Positions 8,827-16,539 of a stretch of DNA of 64,000 nt are shown here, in pieces (the first letter of the stretch is position 1; every line of letters starts with the position of its first letter). Location of the stretch: NCBI RefSeq assembly GCF_020880815.1, contig NZ_JAJITD010000001.1, positions 62,001 to 126,000 on the forward strand, written 5' to 3'. Source of the stretch: Paraburkholderia sejongensis (GTDB lineage Bacteria > Pseudomonadota > Gammaproteobacteria > Burkholderiales > Burkholderiaceae). A program made the translations under genes and the position numbers. The notes below the pieces were generated by a model. The model searched no databases. It was not told the DNA's origin and worked only from the letters and a program-made list of their open reading frames with translations.

Positions 8827-9156
8827 ATGGAAGAATTCACACCGTTTCGGGAAATCACCGACGAACAATGGGCGCGCGTTTCCCCACTGTTTCTTCAGGA
8901 GCGTCCAGAGTCGAGTGACCGGAGAGGTCGCCCGCTCGTCGACGCACGCAGTGTGTTGAATGGCGTGCTATGGGTCATGTACTCGGGCGCGTGCTGGGCC
9001 GCGATGCCGAGCAGGTATCCACCTCATACGACATGCCACCGGCGCTTCAAGGCATGGAGCGATTCAGGCCTGTTCGACCGTGTGACGGATGCGCTGGCGG
9101 GCTGTCGAGTCATCAGAAAGCACCCGCTTAGCCCCCGTCCCGCAAATACTCGATAA
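8827..9156 (+). pseudogene. IS5-type transposase N-terminal fragment (DUF4096)
   Basis: A 109-residue frame whose first 98 or so residues match the N-terminal helix-turn-helix part of IS5-group transposases: ITDEQWARVSPLF, GRPLVDARSVLNGVLWVMYS, WAAMPSRYPPHTTCHRRF and a W-S-D-S-G-L-F segment. The DDE catalytic core is absent: the frame runs into unrelated residues and its last 29 bases overlap the 3' end of the opposing LysR gene. No terminal inverted repeats were found. It is most simply a decayed insertion remnant; a retained DNA-binding protein made of the DUF4096 domain alone is the alternative, since the frame has no internal stop. Confidence 0.6.
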
Positions 9157-10006
9157 ACCGGTCCGCGACCGGCTCGGTCGCACCGCCGCGCCGCAGCAGC
9201 AACACTTCCGACAGCAACGCCTCGCCCTGCAACGGCACGAAGCACACGCGCGGATCGCCGATCTGCCGCAGCGTATAAGGCACCAGCGCGACCCCCATCC
9301 CGAATCCGACCATCGTCACGACGGTCTGCCACAGCCGCGCCTCGTGCCGGATCAACGGACTGAACCCCGCACTCACGCACTGCGCGATGATCAGATCGTG
9401 ATAATGCGGCGACACGGTGCGCGGAAACAGAATGAACGGCTCCTGCGCGAGCGCGCGCAGATCGACCTTGCGTTTGCGCGCGAGCACGTGGTCGGCCGGC
9501 AAGCAGCACAGAAACGGCTCGGAAAACACCGTCGTCGATACCACCTCCGACGGGAAGTTGCCCCAATGCGCGTAGCCCATGTCGATCTGCATCCGCTGGA
9601 TCGCCTGCACCTGCTCGCTGGTGTTCATCTCCTTCAGCACGATCTCGACGCCCGGGTGATCGGCCTCGAAACGGCCGACCGCCTGCGGCATCCCGCGATA
9701 CAGCATCGAGTTCACGAAGCCGATCCGCAGCCGGCCCGCGAGACCGTGCGCGGAGCGCTGCGTGATGCGCTCGGCCTCGCTCGCCTGCAACAGCAGCCGG
9801 CGCGCTTCGCCGAGCAGCGCCTGGCCTGCGTTGGTTAGGGTGACTGACTTGTTGGTGCGCGCGAGCAGTTGCACGCCGAGCTGCTCTTCGAACTTGCGGA
9901 TGTCGAAACTGAGCGCCGGCTGCGAAATAAACAGCCGCTTCGCCGCGCGGCCGAAATGCAGTTCTTCGGCGACCGCCACGAAATAGCGCAATTGCTTCAG
10001 TTCCAT
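9128..10006 (-). CDS. LysR-family regulator of the divergent CoA-transferase operon
   Basis: A 292-residue LysR protein. The N-terminal HTH is typical (MELKQLRYFVAVAEELHFGR, then LFISQPALSFDIRKFEEQLG), followed by a two-subdomain effector-binding region with the usual T-x-G-x-x-L/LLLQASEAE linker helix; overall it resembles the BenM/CatM group. It is transcribed away from the acyl-CoA dehydrogenase operon with about 150 bases between starts, the usual arrangement for a LysR regulator and its target. The inducer is probably the substrate of that operon or its CoA ester (inference). Confidence 0.92.
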   Translation of the reverse strand: MELKQLRYFVAVAEELHFGRAAKRLFISQPALSFDIRKFEEQLGVQLLARTNKSVTLTNAGQALLGEARRLLLQASEAERITQRSAHGLAGRLRIGFVNSMLYRGMPQAVGRFEADHPGVEIVLKEMNTSEQVQAIQRMQIDMGYAHWGNFPSEVVSTTVFSEPFLCCLPADHVLARKRKVDLRALAQEPFILFPRTVSPHYHDLIIAQCVSAGFSPLIRHEARLWQTVVTMVGFGMGVALVPYTLRQIGDPRVCFVPLQGEALLSEVLLLRRGGATEPVADRFIEYLRDGG

Positions 10007-10035
10007 CGGTGTCTCCCCGGCAACGCTGTATCGAT

Positions 10036-10054
10036 CGATAATGTTTGTTTATCG
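10036..10054. promoter_or_regulatory. Candidate LysR-type operator
   Basis: CGATAA-N7-TTATCG is a perfect 6-bp inverted repeat midway between the divergent LysR and dehydrogenase genes, in an A/T-rich patch. A second palindrome, ATACAAGTTGTAT, follows at 10061-10073. Dyads of the T-N11-A type in such intergenic regions are typical LysR recognition sites. Confidence 0.5.
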
Positions 10055-10153
10055 TACCGGATACAAGTTGTATTAGACGATTATCGAAGCCGCTTCTATG
10101 CTGCGTTCCACTACACGCCCGTTCAGCAGGGGCATCAGATGGAGACACACAGC

Positions 10154-11920
10154 ATGGCCGACCTCATCGACCAGCCGGTTCACGGCTCGTCCAACATCCC
10201 CGACAGCCGCGGCATCAACTTCTTTTCCAGCGACCCCGAACTTGCACGTCTGCTGCGGCTCCATCTCGGCGACACGCTGTACGACGAACTCGAAAGCCAG
10301 TTCGTCACGCTCGGCCAGCGCGCGTCCGACGAACTCGACCTGTGGGCGCTGTCCGCCGACAAGCACCCGCCGACGCTGAACCATCGCACCCGCCGCGGCG
10401 AAGCGCTGCAAAGCATCGACAAACACCCGGACTACGTCGCGCTCGAACGCGTCGCGTACGCGGAACTCGGCCTTGCATCGATGAGCCACGCGAGCCACGA
10501 CGGCAAGCCGCCGCCGCCCCCGCTCGTCAAATACGCGCTGACGTTCCTGTTCGTGCAGGCCGAATTCGGGCTGTGCTGCCCGGTCAGCATGACCGACTCG
10601 CTGACCCGCACGCTGCGCAAGTTCGGCGCGCCGGAACTGGTCGCGCGCTTTCTGCCGCTGCTCGCGTCGCGCGATTTCGACACGCTGTACCAGGGCGCGA
10701 TGTTCATGACCGAGCAGGCGGCCGGCTCCGACGTCGCGCGCATCGCGACCCGCGCGGCGCTCGAAACCGGCGCGAACGGTGAGCAGCAATGGCGCCTGTA
10801 CGGCGACAAATGGTTCTGCTCGAACGCCGACGCCGATCTGGCGATGGTGCTCGCGCGCCCCGACGGCGCACCGGACGGCATCAACGGTCTGGGCCTGTTC
10901 CTGCTGCCGAAAACGCTGCCCGACGGTTCGCGCAACAGCTACCGGATCATCCGTCTGAAGGACAAGCTCGGCAGCCGTTCGATGGCGAGCGGCGAGATCG
11001 TGCTCGAAGGCGCGCACGCGTATCTGATCGGCGAAGTGGGGCGCGGCTTTCACCAGATGGCCGACATGATCAACATGTCGCGGCTGTCGAACGGCGTGCG
11101 CGCGGCCGGGCTGATGCGCCGCGCGCTGACCGAGGCGCTGCATATCGCGCGCAATCGCGAAGCGTTCGGCCGCAAGCTGATCGCGATGCCGCTGATGCAG
11201 CGCCAGTTGATGAAGATGATGCTGCCGGCCGAGCAGGCGCGCTCGATGTTCATGCGCATCGCGCTGCTGCTGCAACAGGCCGATGCCGGCGATCGCCACG
11301 CGGCGAAATGCGTGCGCATCCTCACGCCGCTGATCAAGTTCCGCGCGTGCCGCGACGCGCGGCGCGTGACCGGCGACGCAATGGAAGTGCGCGGCGGCAC
11401 CGGCTACATCGAGGAATGGAGCGACGCGCGGCTGGTGCGCGACGCGCATCTGGGCTCGATCTGGGAGGGCACCAGCAATATCGTCGCGCTCGATATCGCG
11501 CGGGCCGCGAAACGCGACGGCGCGCTCGAACCGCTGCGCGCGTATCTGCAGGATCAACTCGGGGTTGCCGGACTGCCTGCCGAAAGTCTCGCGCTGCTGC
11601 GCTGGACGTTGACCCGCGCATGCGACGCGCTTGCCGGCGTCGCCGACGCCGGCCGCGACGAATGGGTCCGCCAGGCGGGCTCGGCGCTGTATCACGCGAG
11701 CACGGCCGTGCTGATGGCCTGCGAAGGCGCGCGCCTTGGCCCCGACTATCGCCGGCTCGCGCTCGCGCATCTGGTGGTGCGGCACAAGCTGCTGCCGACC
11801 GATCCGCTCGATCTGCGCGGCGCGCAAGACGAAATCGAGGTGCTCGACGCGCTCGTCAACGACCGTCCGGTCACGCTCGCGCAAGCGCTGCAACTGCTGC
11901 CGGCCGGAGGCGCGCAATGA
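10154..11920 (+). CDS. Acyl-CoA dehydrogenase, long AidB-like type
   Basis: A 588-residue flavoprotein. ATG 10154 (MADLIDQPVHG) is preferred because GGAGACACACAGC precedes it, the same leader style as the transporter two genes on; ATG 10139 in frame is possible. Domain landmarks are MTEQAAGSDVA (FAD/acyl-binding middle domain), GDKWFCSNADADL, LKDKLGSRSMASGE, RNREAFGRKL and a C-terminal GGTGYIEEWSDARLVRDAHL with SIWEGTSNIVALD, all close to AidB-type members, which are longer than the usual 380-residue enzymes. It probably oxidises the CoA ester made by the downstream CoA-transferase. The stop overlaps the start of that gene (ATGA), so the pair is translationally coupled. Confidence 0.88.
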   Translation: MADLIDQPVHGSSNIPDSRGINFFSSDPELARLLRLHLGDTLYDELESQFVTLGQRASDELDLWALSADKHPPTLNHRTRRGEALQSIDKHPDYVALERVAYAELGLASMSHASHDGKPPPPPLVKYALTFLFVQAEFGLCCPVSMTDSLTRTLRKFGAPELVARFLPLLASRDFDTLYQGAMFMTEQAAGSDVARIATRAALETGANGEQQWRLYGDKWFCSNADADLAMVLARPDGAPDGINGLGLFLLPKTLPDGSRNSYRIIRLKDKLGSRSMASGEIVLEGAHAYLIGEVGRGFHQMADMINMSRLSNGVRAAGLMRRALTEALHIARNREAFGRKLIAMPLMQRQLMKMMLPAEQARSMFMRIALLLQQADAGDRHAAKCVRILTPLIKFRACRDARRVTGDAMEVRGGTGYIEEWSDARLVRDAHLGSIWEGTSNIVALDIARAAKRDGALEPLRAYLQDQLGVAGLPAESLALLRWTLTRACDALAGVADAGRDEWVRQAGSALYHASTAVLMACEGARLGPDYRRLALAHLVVRHKLLPTDPLDLRGAQDEIEVLDALVNDRPVTLAQALQLLPAGGAQ

Positions 11921-13200
11921 CGCTTGCGACCCATCCAGGCCAGCAAGGCCGGCAAGGCCAGCCGCGCAACGACGGCTGCCACGGCGCGCTGCAAGGCATC
12001 AAGGTGGTCGATCTGAGCCGCGTGCTCGGCGGCCCGTACTGCACCCAGGCGCTCGCCGATCACGGCGCCCAGGTGATCAAGCTCGAACCGCCGGACGGCG
12101 ACGAAACCCGCGGCTGGGGCCCGCCGTTCTTCGGCGACACCGCGTGGTACTTCGCCGGCGTGAACCGCAACAAGCAGGGCATCGCGGTCGATCTGTCGTG
12201 CGACGAAGGCCGCGCGATCCTGTGGAAGCTGCTCGAAGACGCCGACGTGCTGGTCGAAAACTTCAAGCCCGGCACGCTGCAGCGCTGGGGGATGGATTAC
12301 GAAGGGATCCTGAGCAAACGCTTTCCGAAACTGATCCATTGCGCGGTATCGGGCTTCGGCCCGGACGGCCCGCTCGGCGGTCTGCCCGGCTACGACGCGG
12401 CAATCCAGGCGATGACCGGCCTGATGAGCGTGAACGGCGAGCGCGACGGTCCCGCCACGCGCGTGGGCCTGCCGGTCGTCGATATGGTCACCGGTCTGAA
12501 CGCGCTGGCCGGCATCCTGCTCGCGCTCGCCGAGCGCGCGAAGAGCGGGCGCGGCCAGTCGATCGATATCTCGCTGTACGACTGCGGCGTGTCGCTGCTG
12601 CATCCGCATCTGCCGAACTATTTCGGTTCGGGCCGCACGCCGCAGCGCAGCGGCAACGCGCATCCGAACATCACGCCGTACGACAGCTATCGCACCGCGA
12701 CCGCGCCGATCTTTCTGGCGGTCGGCAACGACCGCCAGTTCGCGAAGCTGTGCGCGCATCTGGGCGCGCCCGAGCTGGCCGAGGACCCGCGTTTCATCGA
12801 CAACCGCAGCCGCTGCGGGCATCGCGAGCCGTTGAAGGCGGCGCTCGAAAGCCTGCTTGCACAGCACGACTGCGAGCCGCTCGCGCAGCAGCTGATCCGG
12901 CTCGGCGTGCCGTGCGGCCCGGTGCAGACCGTCGACGTGGTCGCGCGCCATCCGCATACGCTGCATCGCAAGCTGGTGGTCGAGATGGGCGAGTATCGCG
13001 GCACCGCGTCGCCGATCAGGCTGTCGCGCACGCCGGCCACCTATCGCAGCGTGCCGCCGACGCTTGGCGCCGACACCCGCGACGTGCTCGACGCGCTCGG
13101 CATCGATGCCGATACGCAGCAGCGGCTGTTCGACGCCGGCGTGCTGAAGTCGGCCGAGCCGCCACTTGCGATAGCCGAAGCGCAGGCGCTGAAAACCTGA
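11917..13200 (+). CDS. CaiB/BaiF (class III) CoA-transferase
   Basis: A 427-residue class III CoA-transferase with GGAGG six bases before the start. Family marks: GIKVVDLSRVLGGPYCTQ at the N-terminus, KLEPPDGDETRGWGPP, NRNKQGIAVDL, ENFKPGTLQRWG and SGFGPDGPLGGLPGYD. Asp189 in VGLPVVDMVTG falls where the formyl-CoA transferase nucleophile (Asp169) lies. It would transfer CoA from a donor such as succinyl-CoA to a carboxylic acid, activating it for the coupled dehydrogenase. The acid itself is not deducible from sequence; with an MHS transporter downstream, an imported mono- or dicarboxylate is likely. Confidence 0.9.
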   Translation: MTLATHPGQQGRQGQPRNDGCHGALQGIKVVDLSRVLGGPYCTQALADHGAQVIKLEPPDGDETRGWGPPFFGDTAWYFAGVNRNKQGIAVDLSCDEGRAILWKLLEDADVLVENFKPGTLQRWGMDYEGILSKRFPKLIHCAVSGFGPDGPLGGLPGYDAAIQAMTGLMSVNGERDGPATRVGLPVVDMVTGLNALAGILLALAERAKSGRGQSIDISLYDCGVSLLHPHLPNYFGSGRTPQRSGNAHPNITPYDSYRTATAPIFLAVGNDRQFAKLCAHLGAPELAEDPRFIDNRSRCGHREPLKAALESLLAQHDCEPLAQQLIRLGVPCGPVQTVDVVARHPHTLHRKLVVEMGEYRGTASPIRLSRTPATYRSVPPTLGADTRDVLDALGIDADTQQRLFDAGVLKSAEPPLAIAEAQALKT

Positions 13201-13300
13201 CGCGTCGCCGCGGCGACGCGGCACGCTTTTGCGGCGACGGCACATAGAAAGCCGCGCCACCTCGCGCAGCACCCATAAGCAGTATCAGGAGACAGACACC

Positions 13301-14614
13301 ATGCACCGCGATCACGACCAACATGCCGCGAGCCGGCAACCCACGCGCGCGGCGGCCGCCGCGTTTGTCGGCACCACGATCGAGTGGTACGACTTTTACA
13401 TCTACGCGACCGCCTCGGCGCTGATCTTCGGCAAGCTGTTCTTTCCCGGCAGCGATCCGTTCTTCGCGACGCTCGCGTCGTTCGGCACCTTCGCGGTCGG
13501 CTTCTTCGCGCGGCCGTTCGGCGGCCTCGTGTTCGGTCATCTGGGCGACCGGATCGGCCGCAAGAAGGCGCTGGTCGCGACGCTGGTCATCATGGGCGTC
13601 GGCACGGTCGGGATCGGTTTTCTGCCGACCTATGCGAGCGCGGGCGCGATCGCGCCGGTGCTGCTGGTGCTGCTGCGGGTCGCGCAAGGGATCGCGATCG
13701 GCGGCGAGTGGGGCGGCGCGGTGCTGATGGCGAGCGAGCACGCGCCGCAGAACAAGCGCACCTTCTTCGCGTCGTTCGCGCAGCTCGGCAGCCCGGCCGG
13801 CCTGATCCTGTCGCTGCTGGCGTTCCGCGCGGTCACGTCGATGGATCAGGACGCGTTTCTCAGCTGGGGCTGGCGTCTGCCGTTCCTCGCCAGCGCGGTG
13901 CTGCTGCTGGTCGGCCTCGCGATCCGCGCGGGCGTCAACGAGTCGCCGGAATTCGCGGCGGTGAAGGAACAGCGCCGCGTCGCCACGCTGCCGGTCGCCG
14001 AAGTGGTGCGCGACGCATGGCGCACCGTGCTGCTGTGCCTCGGCGCGAACGTGATCGGCGTGGCCGGCGCGTGGTTCGTCAACACCTTCATGCTCAACTA
14101 CACGACGCAGACGCTCGGCCTCGACCGCAAGCTGATTCTCGACAGCCTGTTCGTGGTCGCGTTCATCCAGCTGTTCACGCAGCTCGGCTCGGGCTGGTTC
14201 GCGCAGCGCATCGGCACCGGACGCTTCCTGAAGGGCGCGGCCGCGCTCGCGATGCTGTCGCCGTATCCGATGTTCGCGCTGGTGTCGACCGGTCAGCCGG
14301 TCGCGATCGTGGTTGGCATCGCGCTCGCGGTGATGTGCATGTCGAGCTCATACGCGGTGATGGCCGGCTTCATGTCGACCGCGTTCCCGGTGCGGGTGCG
14401 CTACTCGGCGATCTCGCTGTCGTACCAGCTGTGCGCGGCGCTGGCCGGCGGGTTGACGCCGCTGATCGGCACCGTGCTCGCGCACCGGTATCCGGGCGCG
14501 TGGTGGCCGCTGGCGGTGTTCTATACGTGCCTCGCCGGGGTGTCGCTGGTGTGCATCGGCACGCTGGAGCGGCGCAAGCGCACGCCGATGGCGGGGGTCG
14601 CCGAGGCGGCCTGA
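13301..14614 (+). CDS. MHS-family MFS transporter (carboxylate/proton symporter type)
   Basis: A 437-residue protein with about twelve membrane helices. The start at 13301 has AGGAGA upstream; the frame is open from 13229 without a better site. It has the metabolite:H+ symporter hallmarks: FVGTTIEWYDFYIYATASAL in helix 1, FGHLGDRIGRKKAL in the helix 2-3 loop, and QGIAIGGEWGGAVLMASEHA in helix 4-5. Relatives include ShiA, KgtP and ProP. It lies 100 bases after the CoA-transferase in the same direction and probably imports the substrate of that pathway. Confidence 0.9.
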   Translation: MHRDHDQHAASRQPTRAAAAAFVGTTIEWYDFYIYATASALIFGKLFFPGSDPFFATLASFGTFAVGFFARPFGGLVFGHLGDRIGRKKALVATLVIMGVGTVGIGFLPTYASAGAIAPVLLVLLRVAQGIAIGGEWGGAVLMASEHAPQNKRTFFASFAQLGSPAGLILSLLAFRAVTSMDQDAFLSWGWRLPFLASAVLLLVGLAIRAGVNESPEFAAVKEQRRVATLPVAEVVRDAWRTVLLCLGANVIGVAGAWFVNTFMLNYTTQTLGLDRKLILDSLFVVAFIQLFTQLGSGWFAQRIGTGRFLKGAAALAMLSPYPMFALVSTGQPVAIVVGIALAVMCMSSSYAVMAGFMSTAFPVRVRYSAISLSYQLCAALAGGLTPLIGTVLAHRYPGAWWPLAVFYTCLAGVSLVCIGTLERRKRTPMAGVAEAA

Positions 14615-14653
14615 GGCCGGGCGCCCGGCTTGGCGGGCGCAGGACGAGAGGGG

Positions 14654-14685
14654 AGCGGCGGGGCGGCATAAGCTGTCCCGCCGCT
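14654..14685 (+). terminator. Stem-loop ending the LysR-controlled operon
   Basis: AGCGGCGGG and CCCGCCGCT form a perfect 9-bp GC-rich stem with a 14-base loop, followed by TTTGTCGTT. It sits 40 bases after the transporter stop and is a plausible, if not strong, intrinsic terminator. Confidence 0.55.
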
Positions 14686-14791
14686 TTGTCGTTAACCCCA
14701 GGACATACGGGCGTCGCAAGATGTCATCCTCAAGCGCGCGGAAATTCACCCGTTAAGCATGGGTGGACCGACTAACGACGGGGGCATCATC

Positions 14792-16342
14792 ATGAACCGG
14801 TTTCGTTCGCTGGGCGTGGCGACGGGCGCCGCGCAACTGGCCAGCGCCGACATTCTCAGCCGCATCGGCACGGCTTCGCGCCGGCCCGGCGCGGCGCACC
14901 GGTTCGATCTGATTCTCGAACCACGCGCGTGGCAGGGCCCGGCCGCGCCGGACGCAAACGACGCGCAGTTCAAGATCCACGTATTCGACACGCTGCGCGG
15001 CTTCGAAAAGCGCGGCGTCGATGCGATCGTGCTGCCGTGCTTTCTGAGCCATACCTTCATCGACGAACTCACGGCCAACCTCACGGTGCCGGTCGCCAAC
15101 ATCATGAGCGCGCTGTCCGCGCACGTGCGGCGCACCTATCCGTCGGCGCGGCGGATCGGCGTGTTGACGTCGGCGGCGATTCGCGCGAACGGCCTGTTCG
15201 AGCGGTATTTCGAGGCCGGCGCGTGCGAGCTCCGCTATCCGCGCGACGTGGCCGGCTTCGATTGCGTGACGAGCGCGGTCTACGGCGACGACGCAATTCG
15301 CCACGGCCGCCTGTCCGGCCGCCCGCTCGAACTGCTGCGCTCGGCCTGCGCAGATCTGGTCGCGCAGGGCGTCGAGCTGATCGTGCCGGGCCTCGCGGAG
15401 ATCGGCATGGTGCTGCGCGCGTTGGGACCGGTCGGCGTGCCGCTCGTCGATACGAACCAGGTCTATGCGCGCTATGTCGCGCAGGCCCGCTATCCGCAGC
15501 CGCAGCCGGCGTTCCGGATCGGCGTGGTCGGCGGAATCGGGCCGGCCGCGACCGTCGATTTTCTCGGCAAGCTGGTGCGCAACACGCCGGCCGCGCGCGA
15601 TCAGGATCACCTGAAGGTGATCGTCGAGCAGAACCCGCAGATTCCGGATCGCACCGACGCGCTGCTCGGCGGCGGCGCCGACCCGACGCTCGCGCTGTAC
15701 GCCGCGTGCAAGACGCTGGAGGACAGCGGCGCCGATCTGATCGCGATGCCGTGCAATACCGCGCATGCGTTCGTCGAACGGATCCAGCCGGCGCTGCGGG
15801 TGCCGATCGTCAATATGCTCGACTGCACCGCCGATTATCTGCGCGACACGCTGCCGGAGCTGCGCGAGGTCGGCGTGCTGGCGACGAGCGGCACGCTCGC
15901 GAGCCGCGTCTACGAACACGCGCTCGACGCGCGCGGCTTCGTGCAGGTCGCGCCGTCGGCGGCCGCGCAGGCGCGGCTGATGAACGCGATCTATGGGCCG
16001 CGCGGCGCGAAGGCCGGCTACACGTCGGGGGAATGCTGCGACGACCTCGCGGCGGCGCTCGACGATCTGCTCGGGCAGGGCGTGCAGGTGATCTTGCTGG
16101 CTTGCACCGAACTGCCGCTGCTGCTGCGCGAGCCGGTGATCCCGTGTCCGGGCGGGCGGGTGGTGCGGCTCGTCGATCCGACCGAGGTGCTCGCCAGGCG
16201 CTGCGTCGCGTATGCGCTCGGCGACCGTGCGGCGCAGCAGCGCGGCGCGGAGTGTGCGGGGGACTGCGCGGAGGACTGTGGGGCGGACAGCGCGCCGGCG
16301 CCGGTGACAGGGCGCGCGCCGGTGGAAAGCGCGGTCGGCTAG
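14792..16342 (+). CDS. Tandem two-domain aspartate/glutamate racemase-like protein
   Basis: A 516-residue protein made of two Asp/Glu racemase-superfamily domains, about twice the usual length. ATG 14792 follows a G-rich stretch; ATG 14759 in frame is possible. The second domain (about 241-475) is canonical: VVGGIGPAATVDFLGKL, catalytic Cys321 in AMPCNTAHAF and Cys438 in LLACTELPLLL. The first domain (about 1-235) keeps one Cys (Cys83, VLPCFLSHTF) but at the second position has PGLAE instead of A/G-C-T-E, so it cannot use the usual two-thiol mechanism. It may be a regulatory or lyase/isomerase-like half, or bind a different ligand. The last 35 residues are low-complexity. It stands alone between a terminator and the LexA-controlled gene. 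Confidence 0.85.
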   Translation: MNRFRSLGVATGAAQLASADILSRIGTASRRPGAAHRFDLILEPRAWQGPAAPDANDAQFKIHVFDTLRGFEKRGVDAIVLPCFLSHTFIDELTANLTVPVANIMSALSAHVRRTYPSARRIGVLTSAAIRANGLFERYFEAGACELRYPRDVAGFDCVTSAVYGDDAIRHGRLSGRPLELLRSACADLVAQGVELIVPGLAEIGMVLRALGPVGVPLVDTNQVYARYVAQARYPQPQPAFRIGVVGGIGPAATVDFLGKLVRNTPAARDQDHLKVIVEQNPQIPDRTDALLGGGADPTLALYAACKTLEDSGADLIAMPCNTAHAFVERIQPALRVPIVNMLDCTADYLRDTLPELREVGVLATSGTLASRVYEHALDARGFVQVAPSAAAQARLMNAIYGPRGAKAGYTSGECCDDLAAALDDLLGQGVQVILLACTELPLLLREPVIPCPGGRVVRLVDPTEVLARRCVAYALGDRAAQQRGAECAGDCAEDCGADSAPAPVTGRAPVESAVG

Positions 16343-16384
16343 CGGCATCACGCCCGCGACGCCCACCGGATCGGCGCCATGGAA

Positions 16385-16404
16385 AACTGTATAAACATAC
16401 AGTA
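16385..16404 (+). promoter_or_regulatory. LexA (SOS) box and overlapping promoter of the uvrA-like gene
   Basis: AACTGTATAAACATACAGTA agrees with the E. coli consensus TACTGTATATATATACAGTA at 17 of 20 positions, with the CTG-N10-CAG core intact. A -10-like TATAGT (16403-16408) overlaps its right edge and TGGAAA lies 17 bases upstream, so LexA binding would block the promoter. It is about 135 bases before the uvrA-like start. Confidence 0.85.
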
Positions 16405-16539
16405 TAGTATCCCGTTGCAACCAGGCAGCGGGCGCGGCACGCGACTTGCCTGCCGACTTGCCTGCCTTTAGCGCCGCGACGCGATCGCGCGCGGCGCCGA
16501 TTTCACCGAACTTGCGCGGTCGCGAGCCGGCCGTGAGAG

